Numbered from the stretch's first letter, positions 1 through 9,812 are shown. The stretch is DNA of 64,000 nt from Arthrobacter sp. TPD3018 (GCA_003075315.1 QDFQ01000005.1:62001-126000); one strand, 5' to 3'. The notes: a model not told the origin generated them from the sequence alone. Numbers and translations are program-made.

Positions 1-1
1 C

Positions 2-283
2 CACATGCCGCCGGTCCACCATATCGACAGCGTCGTCCGCAACGCGCAGCTGTTCGAGGCGAAGTGGGGCTATCGGACGATGGGCCACTGGCTGCACGCG
101 TTCCGCCTGATGGGGCTGATCGACGACACGCCCGGCCGGCCGATCCGCATCCTGCGGGAAGCCCATGACGGCGACCGCGCGCTGACCGGCCAGCAGAGCC
201 ACCAGCCCTATGCCAATACCGCACGCGTGCTGCGTGAGCTCGAGGCCGCCGCCGCCCGCGCACCGGAGGCGGTCGCCGCGTGA
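2..283 (+). CDS. C-terminal fragment of an unidentified protein (surface-polysaccharide cluster)
   Basis: The reading frame is open to the left edge of the window, so only the last ~93 codons are present and the true start is outside. The fragment contains a Lys-Trp-Gly-Tyr stretch followed by an amphipathic segment and an Ala/Glu-rich end. I cannot assign a domain. A KWG-type motif near the C-terminus is seen in some family 2 glycosyltransferases, which would fit the neighbours, but that is a guess. Its TGA overlaps the GTG start of the following glycosyltransferase (GTGA), so the two are translationally coupled and probably act in the same glycan pathway. Confidence 0.6.
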   Translation, partial: HMPPVHHIDSVVRNAQLFEAKWGYRTMGHWLHAFRLMGLIDDTPGRPIRILREAHDGDRALTGQQSHQPYANTARVLRELEAAAARAPEAVAA

Positions 284-1353
284 GGATCGCCATCCTCGCG
301 CATGTCCGCCAGCGTATCGCACAGCCGTTCGCAGGCGGCATGGAGGCGCATTGCTGGCACCTCGCCGCCGGGCTGCAAAGCCGCGGGCACGACGTCGTCC
401 TGTTCGCCTCGGGCGACAGCGATCCGCGCTTTGCGATCGATCCCGTACTGGCCGAACATTACGAGCGCACCTTCCCCTGGGCAGAGCATCGCGGCTCGGC
501 GCCGCTGATCGCGCACCTCGACGCGGGCTACGCCGCGGCGTGCGACCGGATCGCGGCGGGCGGGTTCGATGTCGTCCACAACAACAGCCTGCACCGCTTC
601 CCGCTCGAACACCGGCGGACCGAGGCGGTGCCGACCGTGACCTCGCTGCACGTGCCGCCCTATGACGCGCTGCACTGGTTCGTGCAGCAGAGCCCGTCGC
701 CGCGCCATCACCTGACCGTCACCTCGGCGCGGCAGCGCGAGGCCTGGTGGCCGAATGGTGCACCGGCGGAGGTATCGGTGCTGCACAACGGCATCGACAT
801 CGATCGCTGGCCCTATCGCCCGCAGGGCAATGGCGAGGCGGTGTGGTGCGGGCGCATCACGCCCAACAAGGGGCCGCATCTTGCCGCGCAGGCCGCGCGT
901 GCCGCCGGGATCCGCCTGACGCTGTTCGGGGGAATCGAGGACCCTGACTATTACGCCGCAGAGGTCGCACCGCTGCTCGGCGACGGTGTCGTCTATGCCG
1001 GGCATCGCAACGCCGAGGAACTGGCGGTGGAACTCGGCCGCGCATCGCTGTTCGTCTTCACCCCCTGTTGGGACGAGCCGTTCGGACTGGTGGCGGCAGA
1101 GGCGATGGCGTGCGGCCTGCCGGTCGCCGCATTCGACATGGGCGCGGCACGCGAGGTCGTCGGCGAAGCGGGGCGGTTCGCTGCTCCGGGCGATGTCGCC
1201 GCGCTGGCCACGGCGATGCGCGAGGCTATGACGATCCCGCCCGACGTGCCGCGCGAGCGCGTGCAGCGGCTGTTCACGCACGATCGCTGGCTCGACCGGT
1301 GCGAGACGCTCTACCGCACGGTGATCGCCGGCGACGTCAGGCTGGCGGCATGA
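280..1353 (+). CDS. Glycosyltransferase family 4 (GT-B fold)
   Basis: Retaining GT-B glycosyltransferase expected to move a sugar from a nucleotide-sugar donor onto a growing surface glycan at the cytoplasmic face of the membrane. The 357-aa product starts with the usual beta-strand (MRIAILAHV) and a glycine-rich acceptor loop (FAGGMEAHCWHLA). The C-terminal half has the start of the donor domain (WCGRITPNKGPHLAAQAAR) and the E-x7-E donor motif in EPFGLVAAEAMACGLPVAAF near residues 268-287. The GTG start overlaps the upstream TGA, and the stop overlaps the ATG of the pyruvyltransferase gene. Donor and acceptor cannot be read from sequence. Confidence 0.85.
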   Translation: MRIAILAHVRQRIAQPFAGGMEAHCWHLAAGLQSRGHDVVLFASGDSDPRFAIDPVLAEHYERTFPWAEHRGSAPLIAHLDAGYAAACDRIAAGGFDVVHNNSLHRFPLEHRRTEAVPTVTSLHVPPYDALHWFVQQSPSPRHHLTVTSARQREAWWPNGAPAEVSVLHNGIDIDRWPYRPQGNGEAVWCGRITPNKGPHLAAQAARAAGIRLTLFGGIEDPDYYAAEVAPLLGDGVVYAGHRNAEELAVELGRASLFVFTPCWDEPFGLVAAEAMACGLPVAAFDMGAAREVVGEAGRFAAPGDVAALATAMREAMTIPPDVPRERVQRLFTHDRWLDRCETLYRTVIAGDVRLAA

Positions 1354-2240
1354 GCGACGTCGTCGCGGCGCAGCGGGCCGCGCTCGATATTCTGTACCGC
1401 CGGCACCTGACGCTGGGCAGCCGCTATGCGCTGCTCGACTTTCCCGAGCACGCCAATGTCGGCGACAGCGCGATCTGGCTGGGCGAATTGGTGATGCTGC
1501 GCGGCATCACCGGGCGCGATCCGGACTATGTCTGCACTTGGCACGATTTCGACGAACAGGCGCTGCGCACGGCCTGCCCGGAGGGCATCGTCTTCCTGCA
1601 CGGGGGCGGCAATCTGGGCGACATCTGGCCGCACCACCAGCAGCTGCGCGAAACCGTGCTCGAGCGGCTGCGCGACCGGACCGTGGTGCAGCTGCCGCAG
1701 TCGATCCACTTCCGCGACGCGTCGGCAGCCGCGCGGTTCGCGGGCATAGCAACACGGCATCCGCAGCTGACGCTCTACGCGCGCGACACCGCCAGCCTCG
1801 CCATCGCACAACAAATGGTTGGGGCAATCGCGGCGCTCGCCCCTGATTCCGCCTTTGCGCTCGGGGGGCAGGCGCGCCGGGGGCCGGACGTGCCGGTGCT
1901 GGCGCTGATGCGCACGGACAAGGAGCGCGTCGGTGACGCCCCGGCGTTGCCAGCGGGCGCATTCGTCTGCGACTGGCTGGAGGACGACGAAGGCCTGGCC
2001 GGCGACCACGCGTCCCTCGCCACGGCGCGTGTCGCGCGCGGCCTGCGCCTGCTGTCGCGGGGGCAGACGATCGTCACAGATCGCCTCCACGGACATATCC
2101 TGGCGCTGTTGCTCGACATCCCCCACGTCGTCTTCGACAACGATTACGGCAAGATCGGCCGCTACGTCACGACATGGACCCGCGACAGTCCGCGCCTGCT
2201 CCGCGCGTTGCCATCGTCTCCCCGATCCGTCGCGGCATGA
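1350..2240 (+). CDS. Polysaccharide pyruvyl transferase family protein
   Basis: Belongs to the PF04230-type family (ExoV/WcaK-like), which places pyruvate ketals on polysaccharides. The 296-aa protein shows the family hallmarks: an early ALLDFPEHANVGDSAIW segment, the glycine loop HGGGNLGDIWP (around residue 82), and the conserved TDRLHGHILALLLDIPHVVF segment followed by DNDYGK near the C-terminus. The start is the ATG at 1350, which overlaps the stop of the GT4 gene (ATGA); a longer frame exists upstream but would run antiparallel to nothing useful and overlap GT4. The stop overlaps the start of the next gene. It likely decorates the same exopolysaccharide or lipopolysaccharide. Confidence 0.8.
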   Translation: MSDVVAAQRAALDILYRRHLTLGSRYALLDFPEHANVGDSAIWLGELVMLRGITGRDPDYVCTWHDFDEQALRTACPEGIVFLHGGGNLGDIWPHHQQLRETVLERLRDRTVVQLPQSIHFRDASAAARFAGIATRHPQLTLYARDTASLAIAQQMVGAIAALAPDSAFALGGQARRGPDVPVLALMRTDKERVGDAPALPAGAFVCDWLEDDEGLAGDHASLATARVARGLRLLSRGQTIVTDRLHGHILALLLDIPHVVFDNDYGKIGRYVTTWTRDSPRLLRALPSSPRSVAA

Positions 2241-3172
2241 CCGCCATCCCGGCGATCAGCCTGCTCGTCTGCACGCGCAACCGCGCCGATGCGTTGCCGC
2301 GCCTGCTCGCCTCGATCACCCACGCCGCCGCGCAGGAGGGCGCGCCTGCGATCGAGGTGGTCATCGTCGATAACGGCTCGACCGACGCTACGGCCGATCG
2401 GCTGGCCGCGTGGCAGGCGCAACAGTTCTTCCCCGTCCGGCTGCTCCACAGCGATCGGCCTGGCCTGGCGCGCGCGCGAAACGCCGGCCTCGCCGCCGTG
2501 CGCGGCGCGATCGTCGCGATGACGGATGATGACTGCCGTCTCCACGCCAACTATTTCATCGCGCTTGCCCGCTGTTTCGCGGCGCTGGACGGATCGGCGA
2601 TCGTCGGCGGCCGCATCCTGCCCGGCGATCCCGACGACCTGCCGATTACGATCAAGCTGGAAGACCATCCGATGATCGCGACGCCGGATCGGTTTCCGGG
2701 CGGGTTCGTGATGGGCGCCAATCTGGCGATGACGCGCGATGTGCTGCACCGGGTCGGCGCCTTCGACGAGCGGTTCGGCGCGGGCGCGCCGTTTCGCGCG
2801 GCAGAGGATACCGACTATCTGCTGCGCGCGCAGGTGGCGGGGATTGCGCTGCGCTACGAGCCCCATTTCGTCGTCGACCATCACCACGGACGCCGGCTCG
2901 CCACTGAGGAGCGCGCGCTGCTCGCCGGGTATAGCGTCGGGGACGGCGCGCTTTACGCCAAATTCCTGTTCAAGGACCGGCGTGTGCTGCGCTACCTCTT
3001 GCAGGATGTCGGATCGCTTCGTTTCGACCTGCTACGCCCCGTCCGTGCGCATAAGAGCATTCGGGCATTCTATATGTTCTGCCTGCGCCATAAGCTGATC
3101 GGCATGGCCGCGTTCCTGACGGCGAGCGCCAGGAGCGGCCGGCGGACTATCGATCATTACGGCCGGGCATAA
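2237..3172 (+). CDS. Glycosyltransferase family 2 (GT-A fold)
   Basis: A 311-aa GT-A glycosyltransferase. The N-terminus gives ISLLVCTRNRADALPRLLAS, then VIVDNGSTDATADRL for nucleotide binding, RARNAGLAAVRGAIVAMTDD with the Asp-rich metal site (TDDD), and an AFDERFG...EDTDYLLRA segment matching the ED acceptor/catalytic region. The ATG at 2237 overlaps the stop of the pyruvyltransferase gene (ATGA), which I prefer over an in-frame ATG 63 nt upstream. This is the last gene of the cluster; the next gene is convergent, its stop only 3 nt away. The last ~80 residues are helical and basic and may dock at the membrane. Confidence 0.85.
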   Translation: MTAIPAISLLVCTRNRADALPRLLASITHAAAQEGAPAIEVVIVDNGSTDATADRLAAWQAQQFFPVRLLHSDRPGLARARNAGLAAVRGAIVAMTDDDCRLHANYFIALARCFAALDGSAIVGGRILPGDPDDLPITIKLEDHPMIATPDRFPGGFVMGANLAMTRDVLHRVGAFDERFGAGAPFRAAEDTDYLLRAQVAGIALRYEPHFVVDHHHGRRLATEERALLAGYSVGDGALYAKFLFKDRRVLRYLLQDVGSLRFDLLRPVRAHKSIRAFYMFCLRHKLIGMAAFLTASARSGRRTIDHYGRA

Positions 3173-3175
3173 GCG

Positions 3176-4261
3176 TCAGGGCCGGTCGATACGGCCGCCC
3201 GGCAGCGGATGCGGCACGCCGGTCGTGCCGGGAAAGCTGATCTGCAGTCCCTTCAGCGTCCGCACCGCCATATAGGCGAAGCCCTCCGCCTCCATCGCGT
3301 CGCCATCCCAGCCGAGCGTATCGCTGGCTTCCGGTGCGATGCCGGTGCGCTCGCCGATCATGCGTAGCAACGTCGGATTGTGACGGCCACCACCCGCGAC
3401 GATCAGGCGCTTCGGCCGCTCGGGTAGCTGGTCCAGCGCCTCGGCCACGGTCGCCGCGGTAAAGGCGGTCAGCGTCGCCGCCCCGTCCGCCGCCGACAGG
3501 CCGCGCGCCGGCTGAATGGTGAAATCGTTGCGATCGAGGCTCTTGGGCGATGGCGCGGCGAAATAGGGGTGGTCGAGCATCGCGGTCAGCACCGCCTCGT
3601 CCACATGCCCCGACGCGGCAAGCGCGCCATCGGCGTCGTAACGCGCGCCGGTTTCCGCCTCGACCCAGCTGTCGATCAGGCCGTTCGCCGGGCCGGTGTC
3701 AAAGGCGACCAGATCACCATCCGCGCCGACGAAGGTGACATTGCCGACGCCGCCGAGGTTGAGCACCGCGACCGGACGCTCCAGCCCGGCCGTCAGCGCG
3801 GCATGATAGATGGGGAGCAGCGGCGCCCCCTGCCCACCTGCCGCCACGTCGGCGCTGCGCAAGTCGCTGACCACAGCGATGCCGGTGGCGCGCGCCAGCA
3901 CCGCGCCGTCGCCGATCTGCCACGTCCAGCCGCGATCGGGCCGGTGTGCGACGGTCTGCCCGTGATAGCCAATCACCGCCACGTCCGCCGCCGCCACGCC
4001 GGCATCGCGCAGCAGTTTATGGACGGCAAAGGCATGCGTCCGGTCGATCAGCTCGCCCGCCGCGACGATATCGGGCGAGGCGCGCGGCCGATCGAAGGTC
4101 AGCGCCAGCGCGGTCGCCGCCGCCAGCTGTTCGCGCGCCGCATCCGAATAGGGCTCGCCGCGAAAGGCCAGCGCCCGCACCTCCCCCTCGCCGTCCGTAT
4201 CGATCAGCGCCGCGTCGATCCCGTCGAGCGACGTCCCGGACATCAATCCTATTGCCAGCAT
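3176..4261 (-). CDS. anmK: Anhydro-N-acetylmuramic acid kinase
   Basis: Converts 1,6-anhydro-MurNAc plus ATP to MurNAc-6-phosphate in cell-wall recycling; cytoplasmic. The 361-aa sequence opens with the family signature [15 protein letters not shown] (residues 5-19). It continues with [11 protein letters not shown], the ASKHA-type phosphate loop [27 protein letters not shown] carrying the catalytic-site Asp region, and [15 protein letters not shown] near the C-terminus. Length fits the family (about 360-370). It is divergent from rimO, with about 138 nt between starts, and convergent with the glycosyltransferase. No other recycling gene is adjacent. Confidence 0.95.
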   Translation of the reverse strand: MLAIGLMSGTSLDGIDAALIDTDGEGEVRALAFRGEPYSDAAREQLAAATALALTFDRPRASPDIVAAGELIDRTHAFAVHKLLRDAGVAAADVAVIGYHGQTVAHRPDRGWTWQIGDGAVLARATGIAVVSDLRSADVAAGGQGAPLLPIYHAALTAGLERPVAVLNLGGVGNVTFVGADGDLVAFDTGPANGLIDSWVEAETGARYDADGALAASGHVDEAVLTAMLDHPYFAAPSPKSLDRNDFTIQPARGLSAADGAATLTAFTAATVAEALDQLPERPKRLIVAGGGRHNPTLLRMIGERTGIAPEASDTLGWDGDAMEAEGFAYMAVRTLKGLQISFPGTTGVPHPLPGGRIDRP

Positions 4262-4399
4262 GCACGATCACTCCCGTCGGTTCGATGTGGCGGCTGCGCG
4301 GCAGGCTGTCGAGCGGCATCGGCCTGGGATGCGACGAACGGTCGCCCCTGCCGCACCATCTGGCAAAAGCGCGCGAAATCGACTATGTGGCGCGCTCTC

Positions 4400-5725
4400 A
4401 TGGCAACTCGTCTTCCTTCTCCGCCGCGCGTCGGCATGGTGTCGCTCGGCTGTCCCAAGAATCTGGTCGACAGCGAACGCATCCTCACCCAGCTGCGCGC
4501 CGACGGCTATCAGATGTCCGCCGATTATGCCGGCGCCGACGTCGTGCTGGTCAACACCTGTGGCTTCCTCGATTCCGCCAAGGAAGAAAGCCTGGAGGCG
4601 ATCGGCGAAGCGATCGCCGAAAACGGCCGCGTCATCGTGACGGGCTGCATGGGGAAGGAGGCGGAGGTGATCCGCGCCCGCTTCCCGCAGGTGCTCGCCG
4701 TCACCGGCGCGCATCAATACGAACAGGTGGTCGAGGCGGTGCATGAGGCGGCGCCTGCGAACCTGTCGCCCTATATCGACCTCATCCCCGACGCCGGGCT
4801 GAAGCTGACGCCGCGCCACTACAGCTATCTGAAGATTTCGGAAGGCTGCAACCACCGCTGCTCCTTCTGCATCATCCCGTCGCTGCGCGGCGACCTCGTC
4901 AGCCGCCGCCCCGACGCGATCCTGCGCGAGGCGGAGAAACTGGTCGCCGCCGGGACGCGCGAATTGCTGGTCATCAGCCAGGACACCAGCGCCTATGGCA
5001 TCGACATCCGCAAGGAACCGCGGATGTGGAAGGGGCGCGAGGTCGTGCCGCACATGACCGATCTCGCCCGCGAACTGGGGCAGATCGCGCCCTGGGTACG
5101 GCTGCACTACGTCTACCCCTACCCCCATGTCGATCAGGTCATTCCGCTGATGGCAGAGGGGCTCGTGCTCCCCTATCTCGACATCCCGTTCCAGCATGCC
5201 GCGCCGTCGGTGCTGAAGGCGATGAAGCGCCCGGGCAACGACGCCAAGGTGTTGCAGCGCATCCACCAGTGGCGCGAGATCTGCCCGGACATCGCGATCC
5301 GATCGACCTTCGTCGTCGGCTTCCCCGGCGAGACCGAGGCCGATTTCCAGTATCTGCTCGACTGGCTGGACGAGGCGCAGCTCGACCGCGTCGGCGCGTT
5401 CCGCTTCGAGCCGGTCGAGGGCGCCGCCGCCAATGCGCTGCCCGATCCGGTGCCGGAGGAGGTGAAGGAAGAGCGCTATCAGCGGATCATGGAAAAGACT
5501 GCCGCGATCAGCGCCGCAAAGCTCGCCGCCAAGGTCAGCCGCACCCTGCCCGTCATCATCGACGAAGTCGGCGAGGAAGGCGCGACGGGCCGCAGCCAGG
5601 CCGATGCGCCCGAGATCGACGGACAGGTCTTCCTGCGCGACGCCGCCCATCTGACGGTCGGCGACATCGTGCCGGTCACGATCGAGGACGCCGACGAACA
5701 CGACCTGTACGGCGTGCCAGCGTAA
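4400..5725 (+). CDS. rimO: Ribosomal protein S12 methylthiotransferase RimO
   Basis: Radical-SAM enzyme that adds a methylthio group to a conserved Asp of ribosomal protein S12. With the ATG at 4400 it is 441 aa, the normal length; another in-frame ATG lies 15 nt upstream. The N-terminal methylthiotransferase domain has its three [4Fe-4S] cysteines at C18 (SLGCPKN), C54 (NTCGFL) and C83 (TGCMGK). The radical-SAM cluster motif CNHRCSFC is at residues 150-157. The [10 protein letters not shown] stretch after the cluster and the FQHA loop are RimO-like rather than MiaB-like. A TRAM-type domain closes the protein. Monocistronic by position. Confidence 0.95.
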   Translation: MATRLPSPPRVGMVSLGCPKNLVDSERILTQLRADGYQMSADYAGADVVLVNTCGFLDSAKEESLEAIGEAIAENGRVIVTGCMGKEAEVIRARFPQVLAVTGAHQYEQVVEAVHEAAPANLSPYIDLIPDAGLKLTPRHYSYLKISEGCNHRCSFCIIPSLRGDLVSRRPDAILREAEKLVAAGTRELLVISQDTSAYGIDIRKEPRMWKGREVVPHMTDLARELGQIAPWVRLHYVYPYPHVDQVIPLMAEGLVLPYLDIPFQHAAPSVLKAMKRPGNDAKVLQRIHQWREICPDIAIRSTFVVGFPGETEADFQYLLDWLDEAQLDRVGAFRFEPVEGAAANALPDPVPEEVKEERYQRIMEKTAAISAAKLAAKVSRTLPVIIDEVGEEGATGRSQADAPEIDGQVFLRDAAHLTVGDIVPVTIEDADEHDLYGVPA

Positions 5726-5800
5726 GCACTTAGCGGTCCGCGCTGGACGCCGCAGCGCTCCCCTGCAAGGATCATCGGTCTGCGACGGGAGACGACGGCG

Positions 5801-6958
5801 ATGATGACGCGGCTGGCGATCGGCGGCTATCGTTCGATCCGCGACCTTACGCTGGAGCTGTCGCCGCTAACGATCGTCACCGGACCGAATGGTTCGGGCA
5901 AATCCAGCCTGTATCGCGCGTTGCGTTTGCTGGCCGACGTAGCGCAGGGCCGGCTCATCGCCTCGCTCGCCCAGGACGGCGGACTGGCGTCGGTGTTATG
6001 GGCTGGTCCTGAGACGATCAGCCGCGACATGCGCGCCGGGCGCGAGCCTGTGCAGGGAACGGTGCGGACCGGACCGGTCAGCCTCAGGCTCGGTTTCTCC
6101 GGTCCCGACTTCGGTTATGCAATCGATATCGGGCCGCCGATCCCCGGCACTGGCTTCGCGGGCGATCCTGAGATCAAGGTAGAGGCGATGTGGACGGGCG
6201 AAAGGCTCGGCCGCGCCAATGCCTTCGCCGAGCGTCGAGGGCGCGTCGTCAACCTGCGCACGGCCGACACCGGCGAATGGCGGCGAAGCCCCATCGACCT
6301 GTCGGGCTTCGAATCGATGGTCACGCACGCGGCCGATCCCGTCGATGGCCTGGAGTTGCTGCTGGTGCGTGAGCGCATGCGCAACTGGCGCTTCTACGAC
6401 AGCCTGCGGACGGATCTCGACGCGCCGGTTCGACGGCCGCAGATCGTCACCTACACGCCCGTCATGGCGGGCGATGGATCGGACCTCGTTGCCGCGATCG
6501 CGACCATCCAATTCTTTGGCGATGGGGAGGCATTGGCAGCCGCGATTGACGACGCCTTTCCCGGGTCGACGATCACGCTTATCGGTGGCGAGGGCGCTCG
6601 TCCGTCGTTTGGCCTGCACCAGCCGGGTATGCTTCGGGCGCTCGACGCACGCGAATTATCCGATGGCACCCTGCGGTACGTCCTGCTGGTCGCAGCGTTA
6701 CTGTCGCCTCGTCCGCCCGAACTGATGGTGCTGAACGAGCCTGAGGCGAACCTCCACCCCTCTTTGCTGCTGCCGCTCGCCCGGCTCCTCACCGCCACCG
6801 CCCGCTCCTGCCAGATCATCGTTGTCTCCCACAGCAGCGCTTTGCTCGATGCGTTGCGCGCCAGCGGCGACGTCGGCGACATCGCGCTGGAAAAGGAATT
6901 GGGCGAAACGCGCACGCAGGATCGCTTCGGCCCGCAATGGGCGTGGCCGAAACGCTGA
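5801..6958 (+). CDS. Orphan AAA-family ATPase (RecF/OLD-like, COG4637 type)
   Basis: A 385-aa SMC/ABC-like ATPase. Walker A is GPNGSGKSS near residues 30-38, following the strand LSPLTIVTG. The signature-like ARELSDGTLRY lies near residue 287 and Walker B with its glutamate, LMVLNEPEANLHPS, near 308-321. A final IIVVSHSSALLDAL matches the H-loop. This is the architecture of predicted stand-alone ATPases with an AAA_21 domain. No nuclease (TOPRIM) domain and no partner gene is seen, so a two-gene defence system such as Gabija or a retron is not supported. It sits alone between rimO and a secreted hydrolase. Biological role unknown. Confidence 0.8.
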   Translation: MMTRLAIGGYRSIRDLTLELSPLTIVTGPNGSGKSSLYRALRLLADVAQGRLIASLAQDGGLASVLWAGPETISRDMRAGREPVQGTVRTGPVSLRLGFSGPDFGYAIDIGPPIPGTGFAGDPEIKVEAMWTGERLGRANAFAERRGRVVNLRTADTGEWRRSPIDLSGFESMVTHAADPVDGLELLLVRERMRNWRFYDSLRTDLDAPVRRPQIVTYTPVMAGDGSDLVAAIATIQFFGDGEALAAAIDDAFPGSTITLIGGEGARPSFGLHQPGMLRALDARELSDGTLRYVLLVAALLSPRPPELMVLNEPEANLHPSLLLPLARLLTATARSCQIIVVSHSSALLDALRASGDVGDIALEKELGETRTQDRFGPQWAWPKR

Positions 6959-7006
6959 CGTCGATTTCACTTTCGCCCATCGCGGCCAATGTGGCAGCTA
7001 GGCGCG

Positions 7007-8401
7007 ATGAAGCTCCCGACATTCGCCGCAGCCTGTGCGCTCGCCATCGCTCCCGCAGCGGTGCAGGCGCAGGCGCTCTCCCCCACCGAACTCGCTGCGG
7101 TCGACAAGGTCGTTGCCGACGGCCTCGCCGCCACGGCCACGCCGTCCGCGCAAGTCGCGATCGTGCGGGGCGGCAAGATCGTGCTGGTCAAGGCCTATGG
7201 CGAGCAGGCGAAGGGCGTGCCCGCCCGCACCGACGCGCCGTATCAGATCGCGTCGATCTCGAAACAGTTCACCGCCGCGGCGCTGCTGCTGCTCGCCGAC
7301 GACGGCAAATTATCGATGGACGATACCGTCGCCAAATGGCTGCCCGGCATCAGCGGCGGCGACAAAATCACCATCCGCCAGTTGCTCAGCCACACCTCGG
7401 GCCTGCAGGATTATTGGCCGCAGGACTATAGCTTCGCCGCGATGGAAAAGCCGACGACGCCGCAGGCGATCGTCGATCGTTGGGCGAAGAAGCCGCTCGA
7501 TTTCGCGCCGGGCACGCAATGGCAATATTCCAACACCGGCTATGTCGTCGCCGGCATGATCGCCGAAAAGGCGGCGGGCGAGCCGCTGATGACGTTCCTG
7601 CAACGCCGCATCTTCGCGCCCCTGGGGATCAAGGCGATCGATCAGGACAAGGCGGTCGGCAAGGGTTTCCCCGTCGGCTATCACCGCAATGCTTTGGGCC
7701 CGGTCCGCGCCGCGCCGCCGCCCGCGGAGGGCTGGCTGTTCGCCGCGGGTGAGCTGTCGATGAGCGCCGCCGATCTCGCGAAATGGGACGTCGCGCGCAT
7801 GGATCGCAGCCTGCTGCCCGCCGCCGACTGGGCCGTGCAGGAAAAGCCGGTACTGCTCAACGACGGCAGCACGACCAATTACGGTCTGGGCGTCAGCCTC
7901 GGCAAGCGGGCCGGCGTGCCCTATGTCGAGCATAGCGGCGAGGCGGTCGGCTTCCTGTCCGAAAACATCGTCTTCCCCGAACAGAAAGCGGCAGTGGTCG
8001 TGCTGACCAATGCCGATTTCGGCGACGCCTTCGTCACCATCGCCAATGGCATCGCGAAAATCGTGCTGCCCGCAACAGCGGATGCGGCCGAAGTCCAGAA
8101 GACCGCACAGGCCCGCACGCTGTTCGATTCGCTGCGGTCCGGCACGCTCGACCGATCGAAGCTGACGCCCAATGCGTCCTATTATTTCACGCCGCAGGTG
8201 CTCGCCGACTATAAGAGCAGTCTCGCGCCATTGGGCGCGCCGACCAGCTTCGAACTCGCCGGACCCAAGCGGCTGCGCGGTGGCTTCGTCCAGCGGCGCT
8301 ACACCGTGACCTATCCCGATCGGAAGCTGTCGATCGCGACCTTTGCGGAACCCGATGGCGCGCAGCGCTACGAACAATTCCTCGTGTTCCCGGCCAACTG
8401 A
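7007..8401 (+). CDS. Secreted serine hydrolase, class C beta-lactamase / DD-peptidase fold
   Basis: A 464-aa penicillin-binding-protein-like hydrolase expected in the periplasm. The ATG at 7007 gives a clean signal peptide (MKLPTFAAACALAIAPAAVQAQA); an in-frame ATG 18 nt upstream would spoil it. The catalytic SxxK is S83-I-S-K86, followed by YSNTGY (YxN motif) and HSGEAVGF, which takes the place of the KTG/HxG strand. A C-terminal ~100-residue beta-rich extension follows. Members include esterases, D-aminopeptidases and beta-lactamase-like proteins, so substrate is not predictable and antibiotic resistance should not be assumed. The next gene starts 1 nt after the stop, making an operon with the aminopeptidase likely. 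Confidence 0.85.
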   Translation: MKLPTFAAACALAIAPAAVQAQALSPTELAAVDKVVADGLAATATPSAQVAIVRGGKIVLVKAYGEQAKGVPARTDAPYQIASISKQFTAAALLLLADDGKLSMDDTVAKWLPGISGGDKITIRQLLSHTSGLQDYWPQDYSFAAMEKPTTPQAIVDRWAKKPLDFAPGTQWQYSNTGYVVAGMIAEKAAGEPLMTFLQRRIFAPLGIKAIDQDKAVGKGFPVGYHRNALGPVRAAPPPAEGWLFAAGELSMSAADLAKWDVARMDRSLLPAADWAVQEKPVLLNDGSTTNYGLGVSLGKRAGVPYVEHSGEAVGFLSENIVFPEQKAAVVVLTNADFGDAFVTIANGIAKIVLPATADAAEVQKTAQARTLFDSLRSGTLDRSKLTPNASYYFTPQVLADYKSSLAPLGAPTSFELAGPKRLRGGFVQRRYTVTYPDRKLSIATFAEPDGAQRYEQFLVFPAN

Positions 8402-8402
8402 C

Positions 8403-9767
8403 ATGCCCGATACCCTGCTGCAGCCCGACCGTGGCCAGGCCGCCCGCTCGATCGACCTGATCGCTCCCGATGCTTATGACGCGTGGCTGAGTGGCCAGCC
8501 GCAGCGGGTGCGCACCGCGCTCGCCGCGCAGCGCTTCACCGGCAAGGCGGGCAGCGCGGCGGTCTTCGTCGACGAGGACGTGCATGGCATTGCCATCGCC
8601 GGTGCCGCCGACCCGTGGTCGTTGGCCAAGCTTGCCGAGACGCTGCCCGCGGGCACCTATCGCGTCGCGGGCGAGATCGGCCCGGCGGCGCTCGGCTGGG
8701 TGCTCGGCCAATATCGCTTCGATCGGTATCGCCGCCCCGACGACACCGGGCCCCGCATCCTGCTGACCCGCGACGCGGCGGGGATCGAGGAGGTGCTGCG
8801 CATCGCCGCTGCGACCGCCTTGGTCCGCGACCTCGTCAACACCGGCGCCGGCGACCTTGGGCCGGCCGAGCTGGAAATGGCCGCGGAGAAGCTGGCGCGC
8901 GAGCATCATGCGGCGCTGACCGTCACGCGCGGCGACACGCTTGCCGCCGACTATCCGATGATCCACGCGGTCGGGCAGGCCGCAGTCAAGGAACGCCATC
9001 CGCGCCTGATCGAGCTGGAATGGGGCGACCCCACGCATCCGCGCATCGCGTTGGTCGGCAAGGGCGTGGTGTTCGACACCGGCGGTCTCGATATCAAGCC
9101 GTCCGCCGGCATGCGGCTGATGAAGAAGGATATGGGTGGCGCGGCGCATGCGCTGGCGCTGGCGAGCCTCGTCATGGCGGCACGGCTGCCGGTGCGCCTC
9201 CACCTGCTGATCCCGGCGGTGGAGAATGCGATCGCGGGCAACGCCTTCCGACCCGGCGACGTGCTGCGCAGCCGCGCGGGGTTAACCGTCGAGAATACCA
9301 ATACCGACGCCGAGGGACGCCTGATCCTGGGCGATGCGCTGACCAAGGCGGGCGAAGGAAAGCCCGAACTGATCCTCGATTTCGCGACACTGACCGGCGC
9401 GGCTCGCGTCGCCCTCGGCCCCGACCTGCCGCCGCTGTTCACCGACGACGAGGATCTGGCGCGCGATATCCTGGCCGCGGGCGATGCGCTCAGCGATCCG
9501 CTGTGGCGCATGCCGCTGTGGAATGCGTATGACGACATGCTGAAGTCGGACATCGCCGACATGGTCAACGCGCCCGACGGCGGCTTCGCCGGTGCCGTCA
9601 CCGCCGCGCTGTTCCTCCGCCGCTTCGTGCCGCAGGATGTCGCCTGGGCGCATATGGACGTCTTTGCCTGGCGCCCTAGCGCCAAGCCCGGCCGACCGAA
9701 GGGCGGCGAGGCCTATGCTCTGCGTGCCTGCTACGCGGTGCTGAAGGCGCGCTATCCGCGCACCTGA
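8403..9767 (+). CDS. Leucyl aminopeptidase family protein (peptidase M17)
   Basis: A 454-aa cytosolic di-metal aminopeptidase of family M17. The catalytic core shows the metal and substrate lysine/aspartates in LVGKGVVFDTGGLDIKPSAG and RLMKKDMGGAAHALAL, and the diagnostic signature NTDAEGRLILGDAL. The next segment, FATLTGAARVALG, also matches the family. The N-terminal domain is short compared with PepA (about 500 aa), as in the PepB-like or alphaproteobacterial branch. The ATG at 8403 follows the serine hydrolase stop by one base, and the pair may both act in peptide turnover. A perfect 14-bp stem hairpin follows the gene. Confidence 0.9.
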   Translation: MPDTLLQPDRGQAARSIDLIAPDAYDAWLSGQPQRVRTALAAQRFTGKAGSAAVFVDEDVHGIAIAGAADPWSLAKLAETLPAGTYRVAGEIGPAALGWVLGQYRFDRYRRPDDTGPRILLTRDAAGIEEVLRIAAATALVRDLVNTGAGDLGPAELEMAAEKLAREHHAALTVTRGDTLAADYPMIHAVGQAAVKERHPRLIELEWGDPTHPRIALVGKGVVFDTGGLDIKPSAGMRLMKKDMGGAAHALALASLVMAARLPVRLHLLIPAVENAIAGNAFRPGDVLRSRAGLTVENTNTDAEGRLILGDALTKAGEGKPELILDFATLTGAARVALGPDLPPLFTDDEDLARDILAAGDALSDPLWRMPLWNAYDDMLKSDIADMVNAPDGGFAGAVTAALFLRRFVPQDVAWAHMDVFAWRPSAKPGRPKGGEAYALRACYAVLKARYPRT

Positions 9768-9774
9768 TACCGAC

Positions 9775-9812
9775 ACGAGCGTCATCCCTGCCTTCGCCGG
9801 GATGACGCTCGT
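9775..9812. repeat. Perfect 14-bp stem hairpin, REP-like, between convergent genes
   Basis: ACGAGCGTCATCCC (9775-9788) and GGGATGACGCTCGT (9799-9812) are exact inverted repeats around a 10-nt loop. The core GTCATCCC...GGGATGAC matches the palindromes at 15501 and 21139, so this looks like a solitary REP unit. It lies between the stops of the aminopeptidase and the VOC gene and could also serve as a bidirectional terminator; there is no clear T-tract on either side. Confidence 0.75.

Noticed and set aside
3569..4399. N-terminal extension of RimO by 277 codons through anmK
   Set aside because: Antisense to anmK; RimO of normal length starts at 4400 with its first cluster cysteine at residue 18.
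7007..8401. Antibiotic-resistance beta-lactamase
   Set aside because: The class C fold is shared by many peptidases and esterases; the KTG box is replaced by an HSG-type motif and no AmpR-like regulator is adjacent.
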